A stretch of 64,000 nucleotides of DNA from Sva-07 sp963717385 (lineage in GTDB: Bacteria; Actinomycetota; Acidimicrobiia; Acidimicrobiales; Ilumatobacteraceae), in NCBI GenBank assembly GCA_963717385.1, contig CAVQWE010000004.1, positions 1 through 64,000 on the forward strand, given 5' to 3'. The translations under genes were made by a program, and so were the position numbers. This document shows positions 39,594-49,054 of this stretch, piece after piece; the stretch's first letter is position 1, and each line of letters opens with the position of its first letter. Under the pieces are notes generated by a model, which ran no database searches, was not told where the DNA came from, and saw nothing but the letters and a program-made list of their open reading frames with translations.

Positions 39594-40576
39594 ACGAGTC
39601 AGGCGTGAGCGGCACCGTCTCGTGCACCCGCGTGTTCGATGCGCACGGATTCATCTTCCGCATCGAATCGCCGATCGACGAGGTCGTGGCACTGTTCGAC
39701 GACCTCCTCGTCGACATGGTCGCCGCGTCCGCGGAAGCGTCGCCAGCGGACGCGCCACCGGTCCACCGATTCGACATCCGGCCGGCCGACCCGACGAACG
39801 GAACCGGCGACATCAGCTCCAGCCAGGCGAGTGACACCGAGACCGAGACCGACCTGCTCGTCGTGCTGCTCGACGGCGAGGCGATCTACCCAACGCTGCG
39901 GGCCGGAAACCTCACCTCGCACCTGCTGATGGAGGTCAACCGGCGAGCGACGCAGTCGAGCACACGGTCGGGGTTCGTCCCCCTCCACGCGGCCTCGGTG
40001 TCGGGCGTCGACGGCACGGTGCTGTTCCCCGGAACGTCGCACTCGGGCAAGACCACCGTCGCCACGGCGATGGCGGTGAAGTTCGGCGACCGTGTGCGAT
40101 TCGTCGCCGACGAGGTGTCGGCCCTCGACCCGGCCGACCTGTCGATCGCGCGCTACGGCAAACCGGTGGCGCTGCGTGCCGCCTCGGTGGAACTCCTGTC
40201 AGCCGACGTCGCACGCCTGCGCGCGCCCGCGGGCAGGTTTCAGCACGACGAACGCTTCGTGCCGCCGAGCGCCCTCGGCGGCGCCAGCCGGGCGGGTTCA
40301 GGTGAGGCGTCGAAGACGATGCCGTTGCCGGTGGCTGCAGTGGTCTTCCCTCGGTTCGGACAGCGAACCCAGCCGGCCGGCCCCGGCGATGCGCAGCTGA
40401 CGCCGCTGAGTCGGGGAGCGACGCTCGAACGGTTGATGCAATCGGTCCTCGGCGAGGGAGCGATCAGCGCCGCAACCTTCAACGAACTCGCACGCGTCGC
40501 CGCATCGGCGCCCGGCTACGAACTGAACTACGAACACCTGCCCGACGTGCTCGGCGAACTGGCTGCGTTGATCTGA
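39590..40576 (+). CDS. HprK-like P-loop kinase (module C)
   Basis: A 328-residue protein. The N-terminal 120 residues are typical of HprK-related proteins, with TRVFDAHGFIFRIESPIDEV. The core is FVPLHAASVSGVDGTVLFPG, Walker A GTSHSGKTT (about residues 146-154) and RFVADEVSALDPADLSIARY, followed by GKPVALRAASVEL. Short Ser/Thr and Asp-rich linkers may mark the join between lobes. It starts four bases inside the end of protein X (GTGA) and is followed, after about 66 bases, by two genes for Thr-rich exported proteins. Unlike modules A, B2 and D, module C has no NTP_transf_5 partner next to it. Confidence 0.82.
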   Translation: MNESGVSGTVSCTRVFDAHGFIFRIESPIDEVVALFDDLLVDMVAASAEASPADAPPVHRFDIRPADPTNGTGDISSSQASDTETETDLLVVLLDGEAIYPTLRAGNLTSHLLMEVNRRATQSSTRSGFVPLHAASVSGVDGTVLFPGTSHSGKTTVATAMAVKFGDRVRFVADEVSALDPADLSIARYGKPVALRAASVELLSADVARLRAPAGRFQHDERFVPPSALGGASRAGSGEASKTMPLPVAAVVFPRFGQRTQPAGPGDAQLTPLSRGATLERLMQSVLGEGAISAATFNELARVAASAPGYELNYEHLPDVLGELAALI

Positions 40577-40642
40577 GAGCCGCGGGACCGGCGACGGCGA
40601 CCATCCGCCACCCGATCAGGACACCTCATTACCGTTTCAGGG

Positions 40643-41599
40643 GTGTCTGACGAGCAGCAGCCGGCGCCGACCGGCATGAAGCGTCGCGACGCACTGCGGA
40701 TGCTCGCCGCCGCCGGCACTGCTGCCACTGGTTCGCTCATCGTCTCGCAGCCCGCTCGCGCCGACACCGGCAGCGAATCGTGCCGCTTCGAGTTCAGCGG
40801 CGGTGGCCCGGTCGCCACGTTCAGTGCGTTCAACACCATCCTGGGTGACTCCTTCGAGATCGACATGAGCGTGTCCGGTTCGTGCCAGTGCGGAGCCACC
40901 CTCACGTCGATCGAGTACGCCTACTTCCTCGATGCCACCAACAACGACTTCAGCACGGGTTCCGGCTGGGTGGGGTCGAGTTCGTGGAACGCGGGTGGCA
41001 CCTTGTTCGCGAATCTGTGGCCCTTCGGCGGCGGGTCGTTCACCGTCACGGCGGGCGTACGTGTCACCTGCACCGGTCCTGCCGGCGTGACCACCCGGTG
41101 TCGCTACGCCACCAGTTCCAGCATCTCGATCGGCGGTGGATTCTTTGTCAGCGTGACGGGTCAGACACTGACGCTCGGCACGAACAACGGCGACACTGGC
41201 CAGGGCGTGCTGCCGGCATGCAACCCGCCTGCGGCGCCGCTCACCGCCGCCCGTCTCTTCAGTAGATCTGCCGGCAGCGCTGCGGGTGCGGTGTTGATGA
41301 TGCAACCAGGGCCGTTGGTGCTGCCCGACGAGGTGCTCCGCCTGCAGGCCGGCGAGATGCCTGTCGATCCGTTCGGCAACCCACTCGACCCGATGTCGGG
41401 CGAACCGCTGCCCGCACCCGAGGCGTCGACGACCACCGAGCCAGTGCAACCGGAGTCGACCAGCACCACCAGCACCACCACGGCGCCGAAGAGGCCGACT
41501 GACACCACCACGACATCGACTTCCACCACGTCGACCACCACCACCACCACCAGCACCACCGCACCGCCCGCCGGTACGACACCACCTCCATCCGACTAG
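40643..41599 (+). CDS. Exported protein with twin-arginine-like signal and Thr-rich tail (module C candidate substrate 1)
   Basis: A 318-residue protein. The signal is in GMKRRDALRMLAAAGTAATG, ending in SQPARAD at about residue 41. The mature domain (about 42-200) is beta-rich with Cys at SCRFEF, SCQCG, VTCTG and RCRYATSS. A Pro/Ala segment leads to a low-complexity tail of about 60 residues dominated by Thr, Ser and Pro, suited to a wall-spanning or O-glycosylated stalk. The related gene product at 41701 has the same N-terminus, Cys pattern and stalk, so it arose by duplication. The start is the GTG at 40643. No anchor motif was found at the C-terminus. Confidence 0.75.
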   Translation: MSDEQQPAPTGMKRRDALRMLAAAGTAATGSLIVSQPARADTGSESCRFEFSGGGPVATFSAFNTILGDSFEIDMSVSGSCQCGATLTSIEYAYFLDATNNDFSTGSGWVGSSSWNAGGTLFANLWPFGGGSFTVTAGVRVTCTGPAGVTTRCRYATSSSISIGGGFFVSVTGQTLTLGTNNGDTGQGVLPACNPPAAPLTAARLFSRSAGSAAGAVLMMQPGPLVLPDEVLRLQAGEMPVDPFGNPLDPMSGEPLPAPEASTTTEPVQPESTSTTSTTTAPKRPTDTTTTSTSTTSTTTTTTSTTAPPAGTTPPPSD

Positions 41600-41700
41600 C
41601 CCCGGTGGTGTTCGGTCACTGGACGGGCAGTGCTGACCTGGCCGGCGACACTTCAGCGACGATCCGCGACGGCGATTTCGGCGATCACTAGCGTTGCGCT

Positions 41701-42564
41701 GTGCGCGCAGTCGACGACGAAGAGCGGTCGGGGCTGTCCCGGCGTCGTGCGTTGCAGTTGCTCGCCGGATCGGCTGGCGCAACCGCCGCAGGTTCGATGA
41801 TCGTGTCGCAGCCCGCGTACGCCGACAGCGGCAGCGAAACCTGTCGATTCGACTTCACGGGCAACCCCACCGTCACCGTGGTCGCCGTCAACCAGACCGG
41901 AGGCCAGCAGGACCAGTGCACCGTCAACGTGTCGGGCGTGAACGGAATCTGTCCCTGTGGTGGGAGCGCCACGATCGAGTACGCCTACTTCTTCACGATC
42001 CCCGAGTTGGGTACCGGCGGAACCCTCAACTGGATTTCGTCCCCCGGAGTGTTCGTCACCAACAACCCGATCTGGCCGAACCGGGGTGGCTCGGTGACCG
42101 TCGGCGTCGGCGTTCGGGTCACGTGTGAAATCAACGGCCGCATTGCCATCCGCTGCCGCTTCGGATCGGTGAGGGTGGACGTGGGCCGCAATAGACTCTC
42201 AGACTGGCACGCTCACGTTGTCGTCCAACAACGGCAACGATCGCCCGACCGACCGGCATCCCCGCATGCGATCCGCCCGGGGCCCAGCGATCCGCAGCGT
42301 TGTTCTCGCGCCAGGCTCCCAGCGGAACGATTGGCGTCGTCGCCGGCTTCCAAGCGCCCAGTCGCAGTCGACCCCACCGCTGACGACCCGGTCGTCGACC
42401 TCGGCCCGATCGAACCCGTCGAACCACCCGTCGACGCCACCACGACCACGACAACCGCGCCAGCTGATCCGCCCCCGCCCACCACGGCAACCCCGGCGAC
42501 CACCAGCACGACGACACCCAGCACCTCGACCACCAGCACCACGGCGCCACCGGTCATCGACTGA
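41701..42564 (+). CDS. Exported protein with twin-arginine-like signal and Thr-rich tail (module C candidate substrate 2), frameshifted
   Basis: About 287 residues, paralogous to the product at 40643. Signal: LSRRRALQLLAGSAGATAAG, ending SQPAYAD. Mature part: SETCRFDFTGN, GICPCGGSATIEYAYFF and VGVRVTCEINGR align with the neighbour. From about 42195 to 42340 the frame is lost; LSSNNGN in another frame, then IPACDPPGAQRSAALFSRQ in a third, match the neighbour sequence, showing two or three small errors. The frame is then restored for a Thr/Pro-rich tail ending PPVID. It is convergent with the aminotransferase gene, with a palindromic repeat across the junction. Confidence 0.7.
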   Translation: MRAVDDEERSGLSRRRALQLLAGSAGATAAGSMIVSQPAYADSGSETCRFDFTGNPTVTVVAVNQTGGQQDQCTVNVSGVNGICPCGGSATIEYAYFFTIPELGTGGTLNWISSPGVFVTNNPIWPNRGGSVTVGVGVRVTCEINGRIAIRCRFGSVRVDVGRNRLSDWHAHVVVQQRQRSPDRPASPHAIRPGPSDPQRCSRARLPAERLASSPASKRPVAVDPTADDPVVDLGPIEPVEPPVDATTTTTTAPADPPPPTTATPATTSTTTPSTSTTSTTAPPVID

Positions 42565-42574
42565 TCGCCCCGTC

Positions 42575-42607
42575 GATCACACCAGGGGTCAGACCCGGGA
42601 GGTGATC
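42575..42607. repeat. 33-bp near-palindromic repeat, copy 2 (convergent junction)
   Basis: GATCACACCAGGGGTC, A, GACCCGGGAGGTGATC, 28 of 33 bases the same as the copy at 37438. It spans the stop codon of the aminotransferase gene and lies 11 bases after the exported protein stop, so it may also act as a terminator. Confidence 0.6.
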
Positions 42608-43734
42608 GTTGCGCTCACGATCGATGCGACACGCTCGACTTGAGCGTCGGTGAGCACGCTGCCGCTCGGCAGGCACAGCCCATGATCGAAGAGGTGCTCG
42701 CTGGTTCCGTCGACCCGCGCCGGGGCCGATGCGAACACCGGCTGCAAATGCATCGGCTTCCACAGCGGGCGGCTCTCGATGTCGTCGTCGGCGAGAGCGG
42801 ACTGCACTGCGTCACGCACCGACGGATCGTCGAACGTCACGCACGTCAGCCACGCATTCCAGCCGCCCGCGGCGCCGTCGTCACCCCACGGAGCCACCGG
42901 CATGAACGTCACGCCGTCGAGGTCGCCGAACGCGCTTCGGTAGTGCTGGTTGATCTCGTGGCGGCGAGCCGACATCGACGGCAGCCGTTCCAGTTGCACC
43001 CGACCCATCGCGGCGAGCAGGTTGCTCAATCGATAGTTGAAGCCGATGTCGGTGTGCTCGTAGTGGATGGCCGGCTGACGGGCCTGGGTTGCCAGATAGC
43101 GAACCCGGTCGGCGGTGGCTGCGTCGGGTGACACGAAGGCGCCGCCGCCGGAGGTGGTCATGATCTTGTTGCCGTTGAACGAGAAGATCCCGCACGACCC
43201 GAGCGTCCCGGCCGGGCGGCCCTTGTAGGTGGCCAGCAGCGCCTCGGCGGCGTCTTCGATCACCGGCACCCCGTATCGCGCGCACATGGGCACGATCTGG
43301 TCGTAGTCGGCGCACTGCCCGTACAGGTCGACCACCACGACCGCTGCGGGCAACCGGTTCGCCGCCGCCCGCTCGGCCAGTTCGTCGGCCAACAACTGCG
43401 GGCTCATGTTCCACGACGCGGTGTCGCTGTCGATGAAATGCGGCGTCGCCCCGGTGTAGGCAACCGCATTCGCAGTCGCAGCGAACGTGAACGTCGACAC
43501 CAGCACCTCGTCGCCCGGCCGCACGCCATGCACCAGCAACGCAAGATGCAATGCGCCGGTTCCGCTCGACAGTGCAACCGCGCCGGGCCAGCCGGTGACG
43601 GCTGCGAGGTCGGCTTCGAACCCGTCGAGGTCGGGCCCGACTGGTGCCACCCACCCACCGTCGAATGCGTCGACCAACGCCTGGCGTTCGGAGGAGCCGA
43701 CGTCGGGAGAGCTGAGAAAGATTCGTTCGGTCAC
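42589..43734 (-). CDS. DegT/DnrJ/EryC1/StrS-type sugar aminotransferase (PglE-like)
   Basis: A 381-residue PLP enzyme. The N-terminus has the sugar aminotransferase pattern IFLSSPDVGSSERQALVDAF and GGWVAPVGPDLDGFE. The PLP site includes ALSSGTGALHLAL, VPVIEDAAEALLATYKGRPA and the lysine in FSFNGNKIMTTSGGG. The C-terminal SRPLWKPMHLQPVF is standard for the family. It most resembles PglE-type enzymes, which aminate UDP-4-keto-6-deoxy-GlcNAc at C4. It overlaps the end of the PglF-like gene by four bases (ATGA), so the pair is translationally coupled. With the PglD- and PglC-like genes it completes a bacillosamine-like pathway. Confidence 0.88.
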   Translation of the reverse strand: MTERIFLSSPDVGSSERQALVDAFDGGWVAPVGPDLDGFEADLAAVTGWPGAVALSSGTGALHLALLVHGVRPGDEVLVSTFTFAATANAVAYTGATPHFIDSDTASWNMSPQLLADELAERAAANRLPAAVVVVDLYGQCADYDQIVPMCARYGVPVIEDAAEALLATYKGRPAGTLGSCGIFSFNGNKIMTTSGGGAFVSPDAATADRVRYLATQARQPAIHYEHTDIGFNYRLSNLLAAMGRVQLERLPSMSARRHEINQHYRSAFGDLDGVTFMPVAPWGDDGAAGGWNAWLTCVTFDDPSVRDAVQSALADDDIESRPLWKPMHLQPVFASAPARVDGTSEHLFDHGLCLPSGSVLTDAQVERVASIVSATITSRV

Positions 43735-45615
43735 GCGTCGAACATCACGGGCTGGCCCGAGACGGCGATCGAAGCCATCTCGTCGAACGACGGAATCGCA
43801 CCGGACGTCATCGATTCGACCGGCGCCAGCGGGCTCACCGACACATGCGTGATCAACTTGTGCACCCGACGCTCGCCGAGTTCGTGCACCGAGATCAGGT
43901 CTTCGTGCAGTTTCTCGTTCGGTCGCAAACCGGTGAACACGATGTCGAGCGGCGGGGTGTGTTGGTTGGCGAATCGCTGTGCGACGTCGACGATCCTGAC
44001 CGGATCGCCCATGTCGAGGATCAGGATCTCACCTGGATCACCGATCGCTCCGGCGTAGATGGTGAGGCGCGATGCCTCCTCGATCGTCATGAAGTACCGG
44101 GTGATGTCGGGGTCGGTCACCGTGATCGGTCCGCCGTTGGCTGCCTGCGTCTCGAATGCCTTGAGCACCGACCCGTTCGAGCCGAGCACGTTGCCGAATC
44201 GCACCGACACGCATTCGGTGGGACCCTCCTTGGATGCGTGCGCCGTCAACCGTTCGGTGATCCGCTTCGTCCAGCCGAGCACGCTCGTCGGGTCGGCGGC
44301 CTTGTCGGTGCTGACGTTGACGAACCGGTCGACGCCGTGACGACGAGCAGCATCGAGCAAGGCAAGGGTTCCGCGAACGTTCGTCTTCCAGCCTTCGGTC
44401 GGATGCATCTCCAACAGCGGCAGATGCTTGAGCGCAGCAGTGTGAAACACCACGTCGGGGCGATGCAGGGCAAAGACCTCGTCCATCCGGGCGACGTCGC
44501 GAATGTCGGCGAGCACCAAGTTGGGATCGTCGAGCATCGCCCGACCCTCGATCGAGAGCTGGGTCCCGTGCAGTCCGCTCTCGTCACGGTCGAGCATGAT
44601 CAGCGCCGACGGTTCGAAACGCGCCAACTGACGACAGATCTCCGATCCGATCGATCCGCCGGCTCCGGTGACGAGCACGCGACGCCCGGTGATGTAGCCC
44701 GACACGACGGCTGGGTCGATGTCGGCCTGGCGCCGGCCGAGGAGGTCGGTTTCGTTGACGGGGCGGATGTCGGCAACGCCGATGCCACCGAACAGCTGCT
44801 CCACCGGCGGCAGGACCAGGACAGCGAGCCCCGCTTCTTCCGCCAGCGATGTCACCCTTCGGAAGAACGAACTCGGCGCGCTCGGAGCCGCGATCAGCAC
44901 CGCTGTGGCCTGGTGACGGTCGGCGATGGCGACCAGATCGTCGACCCGACCCTCCACCTTCACACCCGAGATCCGTAGATTGCGTTTCGCATGGTCGTCG
45001 TCGACCATCGCCACCGCGACGTAGGGCGAGTCGGTCGACGACCGCAGCGTGCGCAGGATCTGCTCGGCGCCCTCGCCGGCTCCCACGACCACCAGGCGTT
45101 CGAGGTGGTCGCCGCTGGGGCGGTTGCGGTGCTCGACGTAGAGCCGCCACATCGAGCGGATCGCGATCTGGCCGAGCAGGCTGACACCGGTGGCCAGCAA
45201 CGGCACCGACCGGGGGATCGGCCGTGAATCCGCCGGTGTCAGCCCCCCACCACACTGCCGTCATCAGTGCGCCGACCGACAACGCCGTGAGCGCAACCAC
45301 GCGAACCTCGTCGAAACTGCCGTAGCGCCAGCGCCGCCGGTAGAGGCCGTACAGCAGACCGAACGAACCCTGCAGCAGCACGGCGACCACCATGGCGATG
45401 ATCACGTCGCGCTGCCAGACACGATCGAAGTCGAAGTCGTAGCGCAGGAACACACCGGTCGGGATCGCGACCACCCACAGCGCGCTGTCGACCATGAAGT
45501 GCACCACCGGAAGATGGCGACGCGCCGCTCGTCCGAACCTGTTGCCCGACAGCGGCTCGTGGGGATCGGTCGACCCGTCCGGAGCGGCTGTCTGCGTCTG
45601 CACTGTGTGTGACAC
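43731..45615 (-). CDS. Membrane-bound UDP-GlcNAc 4,6-dehydratase (CapD/PglF-like), frameshifted
   Basis: About 627 residues. Four predicted membrane helices lie in the N-terminal 150 residues (VDSALWVVAIPTGVFLRYDF, VIIAMVVAVLLQGSF and others). After a break near 45212 a Rossmann-like CoA_binding segment (RLVVVGAGEGAEQIL) precedes the SDR catalytic domain: VLVTGAGGSIGSEICRQLAR, HTAALKHLPLLE, FVNVSTDKAADPTSVLGWTK and VRFGNVLGSNGSV. These are the signature motifs of CapD/PglF dehydratases. The gene starts with a GTG at 45615 that shares one base with the TAG stop of the DUF4012 gene. It feeds the PglE-like aminotransferase. Confidence 0.87.
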
Positions 45616-47906
45616 TAACGGGTCGACCGCAACGCAACGGGGAGTCTCAACGGGCGGTCGACGACGCCGTCGAAGTCGACGAGTTGTCGCCCGTCGGTGG
45701 TCTGCACATCGATGCGGTGATGCTCCGGCAGCACCAGTGGCATCGGTCGCACCGCCAGTTCGCCATCGGCGCTGGCATCGATCGTGCCGGTCAGTTCGAC
45801 GGTCACGGTGACCGTCTCGCCGGGGGCCACGGCGACGAACACCGAGTTGGTGTTCCAGCCTGCCTCGGTACCGACGTCGAACGCGACGGGCTCACCCGGG
45901 CCGCCCCCGGTTGCGACCGTGCCATCGACGATGGTCAGCGGGGAGTAGAGCGTGAGCAGCGTGCGATTGGTGCCGCGTTCGTCGCCGGTGTAGTTGCCGG
46001 TCACCCCGTCCGGCAGCCCGTCGACCGTGACCTCGTTGGTCAGTGCGACGGTGAGCGTCGCCTCGACCGCACCGGTCTCCGGGTCGACGACGGCGTCATA
46101 GGTGACGTCGCGGTCGAGGTACACGTCGAGCTTGTTGGCCCCGGCGTTGTTGAGCACGACGGCGTAGCCGTCGTCGCCGGCGTCGAGGCGCGGGAGCGCG
46201 GCCGACAGCTTCACCCGGTCGAAGAGTTCCTGCTCGGCGGGGTCGCGGGCCCAGCCGGTGAGGCGCCCCTCGGCGGCGACCGGGCCGAGCTCTCGGGCGA
46301 CCACGGTGGGGTTGGGGAGCGCCCCGCCGAGCACCCGGTCGATCGTGGCGCGCGACACCTCGTCGAGCAGGTCGACGCGGGTGGGCGAGTCGTCGATCTC
46401 GTACTGATCGACGAGCAGGAACTGCAACACGTTGCGCTGGTCGAGTTGGGCGTCGATGCTCTCGACCGACACCGGGCCCGTCAGACCGAGCAACGCCTCC
46501 AACACGTAGGGGTCCATGGCGAACACCCCGTCGAGTTCGGCACCACCACTCTGTGGGTAGAGCTCGGCGATCACCTGTGCCGTCGACGGGAACTGCGGTG
46601 AGATCGTGATGTTCGACCATGGGACGTCGCCGGTGGTGCCGTCTGCGCCGTTCGTGAAGCCGTACCGGCCCCACTGGTCGAGCCAGTCCTGCGGGCCGGT
46701 GATCGACCGATCGCCGGTGGTGGCATCGTTCAGGTCGCTGGTGCGGCCCGAATCCGACACGGTGAGCCGGCCCTCGTCGGCGGTCAACTCCACCCAGTTG
46801 CCCATGAACCCGCCGTGGCCGCGCACCTCTGCCGGCGTGGTGAACGCCACGAAGTAGCGCCGTGGTTCGTCGGCGCCCAGGAGTTGCGGGGCGAGATCCA
46901 CGGCGAGCACGGCGTTGTCGAGTCGGGCGCCGTTGACGACCAACTCCTCGTCGAGGTCGGCGAGCCGTGTCGCGAGCGGGCTGATCAGCCACGGCGACTC
47001 TGCATCGTCGATCGCCGCCTCGAGTGAGCGGATCGAGTCCTGCACCTCGTGGAACGGTTCCTGGATCAGCCGGACCGCGTCGATGTCGAATCGACCGTTG
47101 ATCACCCTGAGCTGTTCGGGATCGACCACGCTCAGCGCGTCGCTCAGATCGGCGGAGGCGTCGGCCGCTGCGCTTGCCAGGCCGTGAGCGGCATCGAGGT
47201 TCTGGGCCACACCGGGTATCAGGCGGGCCGGCAACGCCCATGGTGCTGCGAGCGCGCTGTCGGCACCATCGAACGACGCCGCCGCTTCGTCGAAGCCGGC
47301 CGCTGCTCCGGCGTAGTCGCCGTCGTTCACCGATTCGAGTGCCGCTCGGGCCTGACGGTTGCCGGAGGTGAGATCGTCGCGCGACACCACCGCGGCCACC
47401 GCCGACCCGGCCACGGCGAGCACGCCGAACGCAGCCACCGCCGCGATCGCCCACCACACCCGGTGCTGCACGCGGCTGCGCCGCCGCCGCAAACCGACCG
47501 CGATGACGCCGACACCGGCTGCCACGCCGATGATGGTCGACAGCCCCAAGAACCCGTCGAGATCCGATCGGATCAGCACGTTCAGGCCGACGCCGACCAC
47601 AGCGGCTCGTGCGAGCGGGACGTCGCGGCGCTGTACGCCGATCCACAGCCCGACTGCGAACGCGACGAGGCCGATCGCGGTGAGGATCGGGTCGAGCGAG
47701 ATGGCGGCGGCCAATCCGGCCAGTGCAGCTGCAGCCCACCATGGTGTGGAAGCGCCAGCCCACGTGACCAGCGCAACTGAGGTGACGATGACGACCGTGT
47801 CGCTCCAGGTGGAGCCGGTAGGGCTCGCCCCGCTGGTCGCGGCCACGATGCCGGCGCCGACGGCGAGCGGAATCGCGGCGCGGTCGTCGACCCGGCGCCG
47901 TTTCAT
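45615..47906 (-). CDS. DUF4012 membrane protein, copy 1
   Basis: A 763-residue protein. Five to six hydrophobic segments form the N-terminal 150 residues (GLAAAISLDPILTAIGLVAF and others). A long extracytoplasmic part follows with the DUF4012 features LLGADEPRRYFVAFTTPAEV, GFMGNWVELTADEGRLTV and LYPQSGGAELDGVFAMDPYV. DUF4012 proteins are common beside actinobacterial surface polysaccharide genes; their biochemical role is unknown. A paralogue is encoded at 54966 and the two align over their whole length. The ATG at 47906 (MKRRRVDDRA) matches the start of the paralogue; an in-frame ATG at 48020 would add 38 unlikely residues. The stop overlaps the dehydratase start by one base. Confidence 0.82.
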   Translation of the reverse strand: MKRRRVDDRAAIPLAVGAGIVAATSGASPTGSTWSDTVVIVTSVALVTWAGASTPWWAAAALAGLAAAISLDPILTAIGLVAFAVGLWIGVQRRDVPLARAAVVGVGLNVLIRSDLDGFLGLSTIIGVAAGVGVIAVGLRRRRSRVQHRVWWAIAAVAAFGVLAVAGSAVAAVVSRDDLTSGNRQARAALESVNDGDYAGAAAGFDEAAASFDGADSALAAPWALPARLIPGVAQNLDAAHGLASAAADASADLSDALSVVDPEQLRVINGRFDIDAVRLIQEPFHEVQDSIRSLEAAIDDAESPWLISPLATRLADLDEELVVNGARLDNAVLAVDLAPQLLGADEPRRYFVAFTTPAEVRGHGGFMGNWVELTADEGRLTVSDSGRTSDLNDATTGDRSITGPQDWLDQWGRYGFTNGADGTTGDVPWSNITISPQFPSTAQVIAELYPQSGGAELDGVFAMDPYVLEALLGLTGPVSVESIDAQLDQRNVLQFLLVDQYEIDDSPTRVDLLDEVSRATIDRVLGGALPNPTVVARELGPVAAEGRLTGWARDPAEQELFDRVKLSAALPRLDAGDDGYAVVLNNAGANKLDVYLDRDVTYDAVVDPETGAVEATLTVALTNEVTVDGLPDGVTGNYTGDERGTNRTLLTLYSPLTIVDGTVATGGGPGEPVAFDVGTEAGWNTNSVFVAVAPGETVTVTVELTGTIDASADGELAVRPMPLVLPEHHRIDVQTTDGRQLVDFDGVVDRPLRLPVALRSTR

Positions 47907-48200
47907 CGACCCCGAGCCGACCCCGGGGCCACGGTGCGGCGTGTGCGGCGACGTCGGGGAGGTCGCAGAACTGGCGTCGCTCGCGGTGAATCGGCGGCAC
48001 GCAGGGGGGTGGGCGGTCATCGGCACGGGACGATACCGCAGCGGCCACGACTGGCCCGTGCGATCCGCACTTGCCGTGTTCGGTGCGCCCCGAACCGCAG
48101 GGAGGCAGATCCGAACGCAGTGAGCGCAGGAACGGTTCGTGTCGACTCGGAAGTTGTTGCCGTCCTTCAGGTCGTGCGGTGTGATGCCGATGACCTCGTG

Positions 48201-49007
48201 ATGCAAGATCGCAAGGCCGGCGATGTCGGCGACTTCATGAAGCTCGGGCTGCTGCGCTGGCTGTCGGCCCCGACCCCGTTCGCGTCGCGACACCGTCTGG
48301 GTGTGATCTGGTACCGCGTGCCGGACCAGCGCCACGACGCCGACGGCGAACACATCGGCTACCTCGACCCGAGCAGCACGGCGGGTCGCGACCTTCGGCC
48401 CCTCGACCCTGACCTTTACGATCGCCTCCGCTCGATGGTTGCTGCAGGCAAGCGATCGGTGGCATCGCTCGCGGCGTGCGGAGCGCTTCCCGCAGCAACA
48501 CGCTATTTCGACCATGTGTTGAGCTTCGCCGACCTCGAACCATCCGACCGGGCAGAGCGGATCGTTCGTCGAGAACGCTGGTTCCACGAGGCAATGGTGG
48601 CGGTCGACTCGTGCTCGCTCGTGTTCGTCGACCCCGAGAACGGGCTGCGGCACGACGACCACGCGATCACCGCCCATCAGCCCTTCGAAGAGCAACACGT
48701 CTACCTGTCAGAGGTGCAGCGCCTGCTCGAACGCGGCCAGAGCGTCGTGGTGCATCACGACGCCGACCGATCGGAACGTCCGGCCGAACAGGCACAGTCA
48801 CAGATGCAGGACATCCACGATGCGCTCGGCGTTGCACCGGTGGCGGCGGTGCGAGCATCGCGGGGCAGCACACGGTTGTTCCTCGTGATCGCGCACGACG
48901 ACCACAGCCACTCAGAACTCGACGACCGCCTCGCAGCGCTGCAGCTGTCGAACTGGGGCGACCAGTTTCGCGTGCATCGTTGGCAGCGAGCCACCGCCGT
49001 CGTCTGA
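48201..49007 (+). CDS. Conserved hypothetical protein
   Basis: A 268-residue soluble protein that I do not recognise. Visible features are MQDRKAGDVGDFMKLGLLRW at the start, LGVIWYRVPDQRHDADGEHI, LYDRLRSMVAAGKRSVASL and LVFVDPENGLRHDDH near residue 150, then SVVVHHDADRSERPAEQAQS. The pattern of an Asp-Pro-Glu-Asn segment after hydrophobic strands resembles Rossmann-like methyltransferase or nuclease folds, but this is only a pattern. The ATG at 48201 is chosen because similarity to a known-style start (GDVGDFMK) begins there; the frame is open far upstream. It lies between the two glycan loci, divergent from the DUF4012 gene. Confidence 0.6.
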   Translation: MQDRKAGDVGDFMKLGLLRWLSAPTPFASRHRLGVIWYRVPDQRHDADGEHIGYLDPSSTAGRDLRPLDPDLYDRLRSMVAAGKRSVASLAACGALPAATRYFDHVLSFADLEPSDRAERIVRRERWFHEAMVAVDSCSLVFVDPENGLRHDDHAITAHQPFEEQHVYLSEVQRLLERGQSVVVHHDADRSERPAEQAQSQMQDIHDALGVAPVAAVRASRGSTRLFLVIAHDDHSHSELDDRLAALQLSNWGDQFRVHRWQRATAVV

Positions 49008-49054
49008 CGCCGTCTCGCCTCAAGTAGAGAATCTTGCGTGCCGATACCCCGATC

